A stretch of 64,000 nt of DNA from Cannabis sativa. Lineage: Eukaryota; Streptophyta; Magnoliopsida; Rosales; Cannabaceae. The stretch's first letter is position 1, and the number at the start of each line of letters is the position of its first letter. The stretch covers positions 70,448,211-70,512,210 of the forward strand of contig NC_083604.1 in assembly GCF_029168945.1 (NCBI RefSeq), given 5' to 3'. The position numbers were made by a program, and so were the translations under genes. The notes below the pieces were generated by a model that was given only the letters and a program-made list of their open reading frames with translations, was not told the origin of the DNA and searched no databases. This document shows positions 10,345 through 22,234 of this stretch, piece after piece.

Positions 10345-11465
10345 AGCTGAAGTTGATTAACTTAACACAAAAATCCTGCTTATAAAACTAGTGACTTGAA
10401 CAACTGCTTGCATAATTTTTCCGCCTTTGATCGTTTTTTCTCAAAAATTGCATTAGTTAAAAGTTTTTGTTGTAATTTAGATTTATAGCAAAATGTAATG
10501 ATTCTCTCTTGTATATATATAGATGATTATTACCGTTTGAGGTTTACTAGTGCATTTTTGCTCTGTTATTTCCTAGTCGTTCTTTTAATCGAGAGTTTTC
10601 TCGTCTAGTTTTACTTCGATTATAATTGGACTTCTTATTATTAGTGGTTGGTTATTACTTATAATCGAATTCTTTTGTTTTGTCAATTTTTTTAAATATT
10701 TTTCTCACACTAGACCCGGTTTGATTTGATGGTGTGGAATTGAATGAATTATAAGTCAATTTTTATCCATTTCTTATGTTTATATTACCAAATATACCCT
10801 GCAACAGCAACATAGTGTGTTGTCTTGCTTAGTTTTCCCCCTTGTCTTTCTCAAACAAACAAACAAAATAAACGTGTAGATATCACAGGAATTATAGAGG
10901 TTACGGACAACAATTTTCAATTTTGTATTAGTGTTAACCAGCTGACACTCGCCGCGGCGGCTAGCTAGCTAGCTAGGTCCACCCTCTCATTTCTCAGGTT
11001 CACATCACAAGATTATTTTATAACTTATAATGCTAAAATTTTATATTCTCAACCCATTTAATTTCAAGATAAAATTGATCTAAATAATGACATCTCATTT
11101 TGTCTGCTACTGCATTATCTAATCTACTCAACTCCCCCTCTCAATAAGTTGCTTTCCTATGATAAATATGCTCATAATATTAATGTATCACATTTTGTAT
11201 ACTATATATAAGAAAAATGGGTGTTATTTATTTTCATTTTGTTATTAAAATGCAATTACAATATTGATATTGAGCAGTATTAAAATGACTGTACTCTTCC
11301 CATCGAGCACATTACAAACTCCCGTTATACATTAATCTAACAACTCTTAAATCAAAATATAAAAGGAAATCACGAACTAATTAAGATCCATAGGAATATG
11401 ATCTGAACCCAACTCTAGTGTAATTATACAATAATGAACAATTATATATGTGTGTGTAATATGAT
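10345..11465. other. 3' flanks between the two converging host genes
   Basis: The 3' UTR of the EngB-type gene probably runs to about 10530 (TTGTAATTTAGATTTATAGC ... TTGTATATATAT). The rest is AT-rich, with a short CTAGCTAGCTAGCTAGG run at 10959-10976. No gene or element was recognised. Confidence 0.5.
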
Positions 11466-11468
11466 GGT

Positions 11469-12053
11469 CTAAAGAACTGTACTCTGCCCCAGACTGGAGA
11501 GAGTTCCGGGGCTCAACAGAAAAGAGCACCAGTTATGAGAATTAGTAGAAGGCGATAACGATATGGATGATGATGATATAGAAGAGGAGTTTAGACCAAG
11601 AAAACTCGATCCAACAACGTTGTTAATATCAGCTGATCCCAATTTATTATTATTATTATTATTCTGATTTGGTTTCTTTTCGTATTGTAACACCTCAGAG
11701 AACTCCTTGTACACCGTAGACAACGATGCTGCTTTTTCTGGCACAGGGCGGTGGACCTGACCAACTGCTTGCACCGGCGGCGGCGCCAAGCTCTGCAGCC
11801 TTAGCTGCGGCTGCGGTTGCGGCTGCTGTGGTGGGTCGAGCTGGAACTCAGGCGCAGCCGTCAGCTTCTGAACAAGGTCCCTGAAGTTAATGGGGTCCAC
11901 TCTGTACACTCGGGGCGGATTCGGTGGAAGAGGAGCCACCAGCTTCTTCCATGGCTTAGCCGTTGCAGCTTTCTTAACCGAGTGCAATGAAGAAGAGTAG
12001 TAAGGAACTTTACTAGTGTTTGAAGAAGAAGAAGAGTAGGAATAAGCTTCCAT
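11469..12053 (-). CDS. VQ-motif protein (194 aa)
   Basis: Single-exon frame with the plant VQ motif FRDLVQKLTA at residues 57-66 (family form FxxxVQxLTG; here Ala replaces the last Gly). Before it comes a conserved basic/proline segment KPWKKLVAPLPPNPPRVYRVDP (split: KPWKKLVAPL 33-42, then PPNPPRVYRVDP). The rest is low complexity: a Ser-rich N-terminus, a Pro/Gln tract (about 73-85), an Asn run (about 131-139) and Ser clusters near the C-terminus. VQ proteins are nuclear or plastid cofactors of WRKY factors or MAPK substrates in stress and growth responses. The layout recalls the VQ11/VQ29 group, but I do not assign a name. A TATA box and W-box-like sites lie upstream. Confidence 0.9.
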   Translation of the reverse strand: MEAYSYSSSSSNTSKVPYYSSSLHSVKKAATAKPWKKLVAPLPPNPPRVYRVDPINFRDLVQKLTAAPEFQLDPPQQPQPQPQLRLQSLAPPPVQAVGQVHRPVPEKAASLSTVYKEFSEVLQYEKKPNQNNNNNNKLGSADINNVVGSSFLGLNSSSISSSSISLSPSTNSHNWCSFLLSPGTLSSLGQSTVL

Positions 12054-12152
12054 ATTTGTTATTACTATTATTATTATTATGTGGTGTTTTATTTCTGGGT
12101 TAATTATTAAAGGAATTGAAATGGAGTGAATTAGAAAGAAGACAGTTTTGAT

Positions 12153-12320
12153 GTTATATAGAAGTAAAATGAGAGATGAAGTTGATTTGAATAAGAAAGT
12201 GTTGATATTTATTGTCGTTTTTTGTCCTTAACCGTCGGCGGGAAGTGGATCTCTGATGTAATAATAATACAATACAAATAGCAAACAACTACTTTATGGT
12301 CAAAATACTCAGGTTTGACT
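12153..12320 (-). promoter_or_regulatory. Promoter of the VQ gene: TATA box and W-box pair
   Basis: On the minus strand, TATATAAC (12153-12160 on the plus strand) lies 100 bases before the ATG. Further upstream are TTGACC on the minus strand (plus GGTCAA, 12298-12303) and TTGACT on the plus strand (12315-12320), both core W-boxes bound by WRKY factors. Regulation by WRKY proteins is an inference from these sites. Confidence 0.5.
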
Positions 12321-12977
12321 TTCTTCTGAAAATTTCAATCTTCCGCCAACTATTTTCCAATTTTGATGTTGTAAACTGTTTTAATATATTGTTTTTCTTT
12401 ATTGCTTGTATTACTTCTTGTTTTAATAAAGCACAAGTTCTTTCAAAAAAAAATATATATTGTTTTTCTTTTTCTTTCTATTTAATAGCGGCGGCATTTG
12501 TTTATTTGTCGTTCTTAATTAATAAAATACCAAATTAGTTTTTTTTTTTTGCTGGAAAAAAATACCAAATTAATTGTTAAAACGCAGATGCTTCTTTGCG
12601 TGGTGGTTTGGGATGGATTGTGGACCAGTCCAGTCCAGCCCAGCTCAGCTAAGCCGCCTCTTGCTTAGCTCAGTAAGCCTTATAATAATGCCACACAAGT
12701 ACACACGTGCATTTTTTTTTTGTTGCTTCTTTGACCACAGCATATAATAATTGACCATATATATGTATTGAGATTTGAGATATGCCCACCCAATTAGGTA
12801 GTAAATATTACATACGATGCCCACCCAATTAGGTATTAAACATTACATACGGTCGCAATCATTTTTATTTGAAATAGAATATTGTTTTTAAAATAATAAT
12901 AATAATAATCATAGTAATAGGGATTTAATCATGTATATACAAATAAAAAAAATAATTGAATTACAATAATAATTATT
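12321..12977. other. AT-rich intergenic DNA upstream of the VQ gene
   Basis: No gene seen. There are A/T runs near 12447 and 12540, and a short direct repeat TGCCCACCCAATTAGGTA with nearby ATTACATACG at about 12783 and 12819. Two further TTGACC cores occur at about 12731 and 12752. AAT trinucleotide repeat near 12893-12909. Confidence 0.5.
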
Positions 12978-13888
12978 AGGGCGGTACATCGGTCGGTTTT
13001 GGCGGTTTATCCTATATATTTTCTAACTCAATTTAAAGTTCGGGTTACTAAAATTTAAGTGCAACCCGCCCAATTTAAAAAAAAAAATGTAAACCGACCA
13101 ACGGTTTAGGCAGTTTGGTCGGGTTAACCCACCAAAACCAGCCATACTTTTTTTTTTTTGGTTTCAAAGTCAACAAAAATTAAAAAGATAAATTAAAAAT
13201 ATCAAATTACACTAAAATACAATACAATATATATTGTTGAGAATCATGGGGTTCCATCTCAAAACCAATTGGCAATGAGTGGAGTAGCACATGTTCTTAT
13301 GTATGGCTCAATTCTCTACTATTTATTCGATGTGGGACAATGTCCACAACATTCCCCCTCAAGATGATGGCTATTTTTTGCTCATCAATCTTGAATCGCA
13401 TCAGAGTGGACATGGTCACTATCTGTATAGGTGCGGATCAGATAGGATCACTTGCCCACAAGGCATATGGCTCTGATACCATGTTGAGAATCATGGGGTT
13501 CCATCTCAAAACCAATTGGCAATGAGTGGAGTAGCCCATGTTCTTATGTATGGCTCAATTCTCTACCATTTATTCGATGTGGGACAATGTCCACAACATA
13601 TATGACTTTGAAACTAACAATTAAGTATATAATTTTATATTATTATATATTTAATCATTTATGTTATAGATAATAAAAACTAAAAAAAAAAAAAAAGTCA
13701 AAGTCGGGTTGGTCGGGTTATTCGATTTAATTGGGCAGGTTGGACCTATTTTCAACCCGTCCAATTAACAGATTGGGCGTTTTGTAATTTTTCGGGTTAT
13801 TTCGGTTTGTAATTTTTATCGGTTTTTTCGGTTTGATTTGGGCGGGTTATTCAGTTTGAGCGGTTTACAAATTTTTTTGTACAACCCT
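12978..13888. mobile_element. hAT-like non-autonomous element, split by a TRIM
   Basis: Left end AGGGCGGTACATCGG and right end TTGTACAACCCT are imperfect inverted repeats. Both arms carry GGTCGGTTTTGGCGG / GGGCGGGTTATTC type motifs running inward in opposite sense, typical of plant hAT miniature elements. Flanks TAATTATT and AATATTTA are only loosely alike, so the 8-bp duplication is not proven. The TRIM 13235-13598 sits inside. No transposase frame. Confidence 0.5.
13235..13598 (-). mobile_element. TRIM retrotransposon with 117-bp LTRs
   Basis: Two direct repeats, 13235-13351 and 13482-13598, differ at 2 positions by eye; each starts TGTTGAGAATC and ends TCCACAACA. The 130-base interior has, on the minus strand, the initiator-Met tRNA primer site TGGTATCAGAGCCA (plus 13468-13481) touching one LTR and a G-rich polypurine tract TTGAGGGGGAA touching the other. 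This fixes the minus orientation. The 5-bp target duplication TATAT (13230-13234 and 13599-13603) is perfect. No coding capacity, as usual for TRIMs. Confidence 0.93.
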
Positions 13889-15686
13889 AATATTTATGGT
13901 CGGTCTTATGAATATTAATATAACCCATAAATTAAATTACCAAAATATCACTTTTTTACTACTTTAGCCGTACGGAACGAAACAAACAACCTCATCATGC
14001 ATGCAATTTTCGATCGACCAACCCAACAACCTAACACAACCGAAACGAAATCCAATCCAAAAGAAAACCACCATTAATTACAGCAACTTCACTTGAGAAG
14101 ATGATCGAAATCAATCAAAACAGAGGCTATTTCGAATTCATGAAAAAAAATTGCAGAAAAATTACTATAAAACTTAAATTCAAATCTGATTTAATTCGCA
14201 TAAAACTAATGTCCTCACTTCAATTTTTAGATCCATGAAATGCATATCTCAAAAAGTTGAACTGGAGTTCCCAAATAATCCAAGTACTCAGGTATAATCC
14301 AAAAATATTTACATCAATACTATAGTTCAATGTTTATCTCGATGTATTTTTGTTATTTTTCAGATTTTCAGTAGTGAATTTAATATTAAATCACAAATAG
14401 AATAGTAAATTTATATGTAAATAGAATTACGTACGTAGAAATACTGTTATAATTTTTTATGTTTCATAACAGTTGCATAAATATTTTGTTAACTCTCTGA
14501 AACTTGACATATCAATTATTACAAAGTGATAAAAATACAATAGATTTTATCATATTTGCAAGTGTTTCATATCGTCAATACAATATAAAGCACTTTAAAT
14601 AAAATTTTATAACATATTTAGTTTTATTAATATACTAAATTAGTTGATATAAAATTAGTTTACAGATGTTTAATAGTTGTTTCTCTACATATTACTATTA
14701 AGGTACAATTAATTATTGATCAGTGACAAAAAAAATACTGACAAATAGTTTCATAAAAATATACATTAACATTTAACATTTCTAGTTGCAATTAAGTTGC
14801 ACATTAGTTCAATAATAGTTTTGCTACTACAATATCATAGTATTATAAAAACAGGACTCGAAATTGTCAAATACGTGACCTGAACAGATAAAACACGATT
14901 GTTGTAATATTTGTTTGTATTAAATATGTGGAATTATTAGTTGTTTTGTGGTTTTATGTTAGTTGGCTCGCAACAAATATAACTGTTGCATTACAGTTTC
15001 ATCACAGTTGTCTTGAAGTTGACTTCTTTTTTCCCTTCTGACCGTCAGAGTTAGAATTTCTTTTCAGGCAAAGACACCTTCGACTTCTTCTTCACTGGAC
15101 GACGACCACCTTTAGTCACGAGGGGAGCAAAATCGAAGTCATCATCGTCAATGACTGGGCGTTTTCCTTAAGCCTTGTTAGCAACTGATTTATGACCCAT
15201 TTTAAAGCTTTTTTTAGCAATAGAGATGGAGAAGCAGCGCCACAGATAATAGCCATTATATATATGAAATAAAAGATTAAAAAACTAATTAATGAGGCAG
15301 TTAGAAGAAGAAGATGGTGAAAGTTATGGTTGGGAGGTGACTTTCGTGGGTTTTGAACGTGAGTTTCGAAAGGATGATAGCTTGAAGGTAGTTTTAAAAT
15401 AAAAAACTGAGAATTAAAAGGAAAAAAAAACTGAATGCTATATTTAAAAATAAAAAATGAAATAAAAACGAGAAAAAAAAAAGAAGAGAAAAGTTGATAT
15501 TTAGGCTAACATGAATAAATATGTGTAAGTAATGTTTTGGTAAATAAAAGCTCATTAAAGATAAAATTTTTGCCCACACCTTATAGATGTATTTTTGTAA
15601 ATAAAGTGTCAATTTATATTTTTCATTTAAAAATTTCACAGTAATAGGTATTTAAAATTTTGAGTTTGTAACTTTTATAAATTGAA
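13889..15686. other. AT-rich intergenic DNA
   Basis: Long AT-rich stretch without a recognised gene apart from the small broken frame at 15051-15200. Purine- and pyrimidine-rich runs occur near 15420-15490. It ends at the left tip of the Pack-MULE. Confidence 0.5.
15051..15200 (-). pseudogene. Short lysine-rich frame, interrupted (unrecognised)
   Basis: Reading from an ATG at 15200 gives 49 codons and a final stop at 15051-15053, with an in-frame TAA at codon 11. After the break it reads GKRPVIDDDDFDFAPLV followed by TKGGRRPVKKKSKVSL, an acidic patch then a basic patch, with codon use that looks real compared with the AT-rich surroundings. It may be a fragment of a basic nuclear protein; I do not recognise the family. 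Confidence 0.25.
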
Positions 15687-15776
15687 GGGATATTGACGGT
15701 TAAACCATCTGAACTTTTAGTTTTGTAACAGTTAACCACAAAAACCAAAATTTTGGCGGCATAACTACCTAAACCC

Positions 15777-17675
15777 TGTTGGAATTTATTTTACCAGGAT
15801 CTTAGATCTACTCACAAGTATGTTGTTTAAACACCCTAAATATGAACTTTCTAAAACGATAAATTAAACACATATAAAGTTAAGAAAATCTTACATTGAT
15901 GCAGCAGAATTAATGTCTCATTCCGCTCAGATCTCTAATCCTTGTATCCTTTCTGTAGCAGAGTATAATCAAGATCTGAGCCCGAATGTCCTTCTTCTTC
16001 AAGTTTGATCCTTCACAGTCTTCCAATCTATGATTGAGTTACTGCTTGCTGTGTGTGGGCACTCACTCTTTCACTAGGGTCGAAATTGATGAAGGGAAAA
16101 GAGAAGAGAGGGTTTCGGCCAGGTATAGAAAATGGGGAATGCTCAGTTTTTCTGAAAAGGGAAATTTCTGTCAGAAAAGGATATTGGAAACTTGTGATTT
16201 GACTGAGCCATCACTTTCTATTTATAGGTCACTACTAGGTTTAAGTTAGGAATTATTTGGCATTAAAATAATGAAAAAATCAATTTTAAACTCCACAAAT
16301 AGTGGCCGGCCATGGTGTAGTTATGGGCCCCACTTGATTTTGCAGTTTTAACAAATTTTATTTCTATTTTCTCAAAAACGCCAATTTTCTAATTCTAACC
16401 TTTTAAATGCCAAAACTAATTATTTAATAACTAAAATAGATTACTAAATAATATTGTCATTTAATTTAATTATTAATTAGACATATAAAGTCCATTAATA
16501 AATAAATAAACCTAGAATCTATTTTCTTTACAATTTCATCCCTGCTTAGTGAAAATTCATAAAATTAGACATAGTCTAACTTTAGAATTATAATTGATCA
16601 ATCACGAATCAATTAATGAGTCTTACAAGCAGAATGTTCTCAACTAGAATGGGGACCATGGATCTATATGCTGAGCTTCCAATAAGTGAACCAAATTTAC
16701 CAAGTAAATTCCTACTTATTAATTCTTCGTTGAATCCACTCTTAGAACTTAGAATTGCACTCTCAGACTTATATAGAGCATATTATATGTTCCACGATAT
16801 CAATATGCTATCTCATTTAACCATTGTTATAATCTTATTGTGATTTAAAGATCCTCTATATAGATGATCTACATCGAGATGAGATTTCTTTACCGTTCTC
16901 ACCCCTCAATGTATTTTGCCCCTTAAAACACTTAGCTACCTGTAAATGGTGTTTAGTGATCTAATAATTAGTCAGTTAAACAAGAGCTCATCCATTTACT
17001 TCTATTTGCTAAGCTCGAAGGGAATCATCACTTGACTTCTATACACCAGTAGAAGCTATAGATTCCATATTTATGTTCAGCACTCCCACTCAATCATACT
17101 ATCATGTTCCCAAAATATACGTATCACCCTGACCTAAAAGTAGGCTTAACTAATAAATCAAAGAACATGAATAACACTCCTGAGTTGAGCCTAAACATAT
17201 CAGGATTTAGATTCTTTTAATCTTAAGATCAACTACTGATATTGACTTGGAAAGATATATATAACGGTAAGTTTGTAATATCTTAACTTAGTTGCAATAT
17301 CGGTCCAGTCCAATGTATACTCCATACATTCGAAACTAGTATACTTTGCTAATGTCCTGGAAAGAACATAACACTTACTCCAAGTGTAAGTACACATCAT
17401 CGCTGATTATCACATTAGTGTAAACCCAATAACACTGATGAAACAGGGACCAAGTCTTTTGATTCATATGATCACAATCACATTCCACTGTGTTGACGAT
17501 ACTGTAATTGTGAATAAACATATGATCTGGATTTAACTGATTTTTGTGTATAAAAGTAATAAACATATTAAACCATTAGCATGTAAAATTCATGCAAACA
17601 TCAATCACTCCAAATTTCTTATATTGATAACTAATCAGATTGTAAAGATTTTTATTTAGGGCATAAAACCCAACA
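15777..17675 (-). repeat. 3' LTR of element C (1899 bp)
   Basis: On the plus strand it begins TGTTGGAATTTA and ends AAACCCAACA. It matches the LTRs of B and D over its length. On the minus strand TATAAATA (plus 16219-16226) is the probable core promoter, followed by the stretch containing AGTGCCCACACACAGCAAGC that is shared by all members. Open frames in it (for example near 16034 and 16616) are not conserved as proteins. Confidence 0.92.
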
Positions 17676-19504
17676 AACTCCCACTTGCACTAATATAAAA
17701 CAAAGTATGCAAATAGGTCAATCTGATGTCTTGATCTTCAGATCAAGTGTAGTATATTTGAATCCACCCAAACTTCTGGAAACTAGTTCATAAATACTCT
17801 TATGAAACATCCTTTACTATATGCTTTACTCATCAAGGGATACTGAAATCTTTACTGTTTTAAAAGTACATCTGAATTAACAGAAGACATATCTCTCATA
17901 TTTTAAAATATGGAATTGAGATAATACAGTGTAGACTTTTCTTCAGCAATATAACTTTCTGGTATTTTCGAATTTACAAAGTTATAATTCTTCTCTGGTA
18001 GAGCTTGAATTATAGAATAATTCTTCCACCCCCAAAGTAAGCACCATCTCAAAGAAATCTCGAAATGAGTTGGTGAGATACAAGGATAACTGATACACAG
18101 TGCCATAGTATCTAACATATAGATCACTTTCATAAATCTTTCTTGAATATCTTCTAATGTTCCCTATTTGATTACATCTCAGATAGCTCCCACTCAATTG
18201 CAGACGTCTGGTTAAATAATACTTTTAACCTCCGATTGTTTGGAGAGTTATCTAGTTGTGACTTTTGTATTAGTCTGCAACTTTAAGTTAAGACTAAGTC
18301 ATCAACATAGCAGACTAGTACTTGAAGAGAAAATACATGCCAGAGATAAAGTAATCAAAATTAAGATACCATAAAATTTTATGAGGATTAATAATTCTAG
18401 GTTCAAGTCATTCGAATGGACTGAACTAGAGTTCTTTATCTTATTCTCATAATTCTGATAAGTTATACCTATCCATGTGAATGGTTAGATTTGCTTTTCA
18501 GTAGTGTTCTTAAGTATCTATCACAAGTATCAACCTGATGAAGATGGGTATAGAACTTTAAAATTCTCCCACTCAATTAAGGTAGTGTGAAACTTTTCCA
18601 AAGAACTTTCATAGGTATCAAACTTTTACTTACAACAGTAAAATCGAAATGGAACATACAATCAAGATCAAGAATTTATATTGATAATAGCTGACTCATT
18701 ATATTACTTCCATGTTTAAAGAAGATATGTGTTACATAGGGAATTGTGGAATAGACTCCACCCCTAAGAATATACATATAGAATTTTTGTGGATAACCTC
18801 CACCCCTAAGTATATAGAGATTATGATCCACCCCTAAAGGTTGTAAAGATCATGATTCTCTAAGTGTGATAGAGTTTATGTGGAGTTGAATACTATCCAG
18901 AGTTCATTAGATATAAAAGATCGTTGAACTGCATAGTTTTCTTAACTTTTCTCCACCCCTATTAGATCAAAAGATCCTTTTATTAAACAAATTCTTAATA
19001 ATTGTATTAGAATTAACAATTATTAATAAACATAGAAATAGTTTCTAGTGTTTATTTAATATAACTCTATGAAGAGTTATAAATATAATAGAATTTGCAT
19101 CAATAATAAAAACACTCACACATACAAACATATAAATATAATGTGGTATTAATTGATGAAGATAAAATAAATGAAGCTCATTCTCATAAATTGCAATGGT
19201 GAATTTCGAAAATAAAGAAACTTTATTAATAATAATAATAAAAAATGTATTGCAACAATATGAGAAAAACAGGGATAAATATCCCTAACTAAAATTTGAA
19301 ATCCAAATTGTCTTTAAACTAAAACAATTAATTCAAAAATAAATTGAAGAGCTTCATCTTCATCTGGACGATTTCACCCTTTGGTCCAGCTTTCCGATCC
19401 AACTCATCTGAGTTCAAGTAGCTTGGCCTATAAGAAGAAGGAAAAAAATAAACAAAGTTAGTCCAGAATCATAAATCCAATTGGATAACAATTCACTAAA
19501 ACTC
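17676..19504 (-). pseudogene. Decayed pol of element C (protease and RT traces)
   Basis: Two active-site relics remain on the minus strand. WIYDSG, the protease aspartate motif, has its DSG codons at plus 19462-19470, just after gag. CYVDDLVLT, the reverse transcriptase catalytic motif, lies at about plus 18287-18313. The spacing between them is about 1.15 kb, roughly half that of an intact copia pol such as the one at 1533-4706, so there are internal deletions as well as many stops. No open frame covers any domain. Recurrent 'CCACCCCTAA' phrases (18757-18840) mark a locally repeated patch. Confidence 0.65.
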
Positions 19505-20371
19505 TTAAAGTTTATAAATAGAAATACCTTGTTTCTTTGCAAGAAGTTTAGGACATTGGGGTTTCCAATGACCTTTTTCATTGCAGTAGAAACACTTTCC
19601 TTTAAGTGTAGCATCACCAGAAGGAGCAGCCTTTTTATTCTTCATGGCTTTTGTTCGCTTCTTGGTGTTCTTCCACTTCTTCTTCGATTTGGGCTTCGAA
19701 GCAGAGGCAACATTTGCTTCAGGTTTGTTCGTCTCATTACCATTCCCAGGATTGTGAGGTTTACTCCCTTTCTTCTTGGGTCCTCCAATAAAATTTTCAT
19801 AAGTTTGAAGGTCATTGACTAATTCATGAAAGTCAATTTCCTTCTTATTCATGACATAATTTGATGTGTATGGTAGAAATGTTGGAGTCAGGCTATTCAA
19901 GATAAGACTTACTTGAGTAGCACTGTCCATTTCAGCACCATGATCCTGGGCTTCTTGGAAATAACTTGACATTAGGAGAACATGGTCACGCACGTTTTGA
20001 TGAGGTTCCATCCGTGCATTAATGTACTTTTTAGTCGCGTCAAAGCGTGACTGAAGTGATGCCTTACCGAATAGCTCATTTAACTTCGTCATAACTTCAG
20101 CAGCCTTCTCGGTTTTAGAAAACCGAGTTTTGAGGGTGTCAACCATGCTAGAAAGCATAAAGTATAGAGCTTTGTCATTTGCTTTCTGCGAACGCTCATA
20201 TTTTTCTTTCACAGCTTTAGAAGCATTGTCCCCAGGCACTTCAGGTGACGGCTCAGTTAAAACAAACAAGACACTTTCTCCTATGAGAGCAATATTAATG
20301 TTCTCATTTCACTTATTAAAGTTAGATCCATTCAGCTTGTTTTCAGTCAACAGTGATAACATGAGATTCAT
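19505..20371 (-). pseudogene. Copia gag of element C, one nonsense codon
   Basis: Starts at the ATG at 20371-20369 and runs 288 codons to a stop at 19505. Contents: N-terminal LTENKLNGSNFNK typical of UBN2-type copia gag; capsid middle with FVLTEPSPEVPGD, LMSSYFQEAQDHGA and LILNSLTPTFLPYTSNYVM; a Lys-rich linker; zinc knuckle CFYCNEKGHWKPQC (CX2CX4HX4C). Codon 21, where relatives have Trp after NK, is TGA (plus 20309-20311): a TGG to TGA change and the only break. A downstream methionine at 20269 could restart but would lose the N-terminus. Gag would form particles; with pol dead, this copy would need proteins from a relative. Confidence 0.88.
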
Positions 20372-21386
20372 TTTGATAATACAGGATACTACAAAATAAT
20401 AGAAATCAACAAATAGAAATTAATAATGGTTTAACACAAAATCAATTCAGAAATTATAAGCACATAGCAATTAGAAATGATATGAGAAAATACTTAAAAA
20501 ATTCAATCCTAAATAATTTCCAAGGTTTTCAATAAACTGATATCAGTGTCCCGTTTAGGCGAGAGTCAAAGCTACCATCCATTGAATAGAGTTGTCAGCT
20601 CATCTAAAATGTTAAACATTCTAGCAACCTTTTATTCGATCAAGATTGGAATCCAGCGTTGTCCCGTTTAAGCGAGAGTCAAGGCTATTCTATCTTATGA
20701 GCTTCTACTATTGTTTCGCAATTCGCAAGTCAAATATGGTCGCCACCATTAGGGTGATCCATACCATATAAAACACTTACAAACTACTTATCTTTCGAGA
20801 TTAAACGGTGCGAAATTGCTAATGAACGTTCCTCCATTAGGGAGGATTACTCACTAAAACAAACACGATGTAAAACCCACAATGGAGATCGAATATCTTA
20901 ATAATAATAAAGCTCACTCTTTAAAATGTATTTTCTTTATTATTCTAATAAATATACTCTCATTAAATTCGAAATTTAGAATTGAAATTCAAAAATAAGA
21001 ATTTAATATAATATTTATAAAATTATACTTAGATGGTGATTGAAATAAAATTAATTATTTCCATCTTAGTAATAATCTTAAATATAAATATTAAGGAAAT
21101 TTATTTAAGTTGAATTAAATTAGATTAATTAGCAACTTAAAAATTTCCTTATAGAATATATATATTGTATTCGAAAATTAAGTATATAAAAAAATATACA
21201 AATTTCGAAAAATAATAAAAATTAGAAAAGAAATACTTCAAGCAAAAATATCATCTATCTAGATTTTTCTTTGACTAATTAATTTAATTTCTAATATTAT
21301 ATATATATTTTTTAAATTAATCAATAGATGAAAAAATCATTGATTTAAGTTGGCCCAAGAATTAATTAAAATAAATAATTAATTTA
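20372..21386 (-). other. Leader of element C, gag-proximal half
   Basis: Non-coding AT-rich leader, continued at 33746-34720 beyond the Tat-A insertion. The gag-proximal 500 bases are the most conserved part among B, C and D and contain the hairpin and repeat module listed separately. A splice-acceptor-like TATTATTTTGTAG ends (minus strand) at plus 20389, 18 bases before the gag ATG. Confidence 0.7.
20547..20845 (-). promoter_or_regulatory. Conserved leader module: two CTAAT-loop hairpins and two GACTCTCGCC repeats
   Basis: On the minus strand the order is hairpin CCTCC-CTAAT-GGAGG (plus 20831-20845), hairpin CACC-CTAAT-GGTG (plus 20744-20756), repeat GACTCTCGCTTAAACGGGAC (plus 20660-20680) and repeat GACTCTCGCCTAAACGGGAC (plus 20547-20567). 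The same module occurs in B (49650-49949) and D (63628-63926). Position between primer site and gag suggests an RNA packaging, dimerisation or translation signal; function is inferred. Confidence 0.65.
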
Positions 21387-21391
21387 CAACT

Positions 21392-22171
21392 TGTTGCTCC
21401 AAAATTCGCCCAAAATACGTGGACCAGTCGAGAGGGGACATGTGGATCAGATAACTTGGAAAGATTTGCTAAGTCTTTTTATGCCACCAGGAAGCGCTAT
21501 TAGCATGGGTCCCGGAGGAGACACCCGGAGTACAAGGTACTCCAGGAAGCTAGTATAGCATGAAGGCCCTCCGGGATGTGTCAGGTCTCTCCCGAGAAAT
21601 CAAGTCCCATTTAATGCTGCATGGGAGGAAGCGTGTTGGGACTGTAACACGCAATAAAGTCTGACGGCACAACCCCCGAATAGCAGCGCTACAGTAATGA
21701 TCATTTAAGTCTAGCGACGGCTACTCTGCGAAGAGTCACGTCAATCACAAGACAAAAAGGACATTTTCCATAAAAACCCTACAGCACCTAGGGATTTGAC
21801 CATGCATCACCCATGGTATATTCATCGGAAATGCCCAACTTTATGGATACTTACAGACACATGTGTAAGAACAAATCTAGGGATTACCCCACCAAAACAC
21901 TATAAATACCCCCTCAAAGCTCATTTAATGGGGTCGAGAATCTTGGTTGCAAAAGAGCAAGAAGAGAAAAAACTCACCAAGAACATTCTCTGTATTTAAG
22001 AGAAAAACATTCTCTCAAGTGTAGAATCTGTATTAAATACATCCATTAATAGCAGTGGCTCGTGGACTAAGGCTCATTAACGCCCCAACCACGTAAAAAG
22101 TCTTCATCTCACTTTCTTACAACTTCTTATTATAATTTTATTTTAATAGTTGCCGAAAACCTCGGTCAACA
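21392..22171 (+). repeat. 5' LTR of Tat-A
   Basis: TGTTGCTCC...GGTCAACA, 780 bp, with TATAAATA at 21901-21908. The five differences from the 3' LTR are single substitutions, at least two of them C/T type (ACATGTGG/ACACGTGG, GAATAGC/GAACAGC). At usual plant rates this suggests an insertion well under a million years old. Confidence 0.95.
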
Positions 22172-22234
22172 TTTTGGTGCTTTCATTGAGAGCTGAGGAA
22201 AGCTGCTTCACAACAAGCATTTAACTTCACGACA

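Noticed and set aside
12296..12538. 80-codon open frame upstream of the VQ gene
   Set aside because: AT-rich, mostly Phe/Ile/Leu/Ser, overlaps the promoter and simple sequence; no motif.
13291..13525. Two overlapping 61-codon frames in the TRIM
   Set aside because: They span LTR and primer-site sequence; TRIMs are non-coding.
16616..16843. 75-codon frame in the C LTR, repeated in complement at 59409-59636 in the D LTR
   Set aside because: Repetition is due to LTR homology only; it is not preserved in the B LTRs and lies in LTR regulatory sequence.
19450..19510. GT-AG intron at the end of C gag (donor after KKQ, acceptor CTTCTTATAG)
   Set aside because: The candidate branch site and tract overlap the WIYDSG protease relic, so the signals are explained by decayed pol sequence; a gag intron cannot be supported without RNA.
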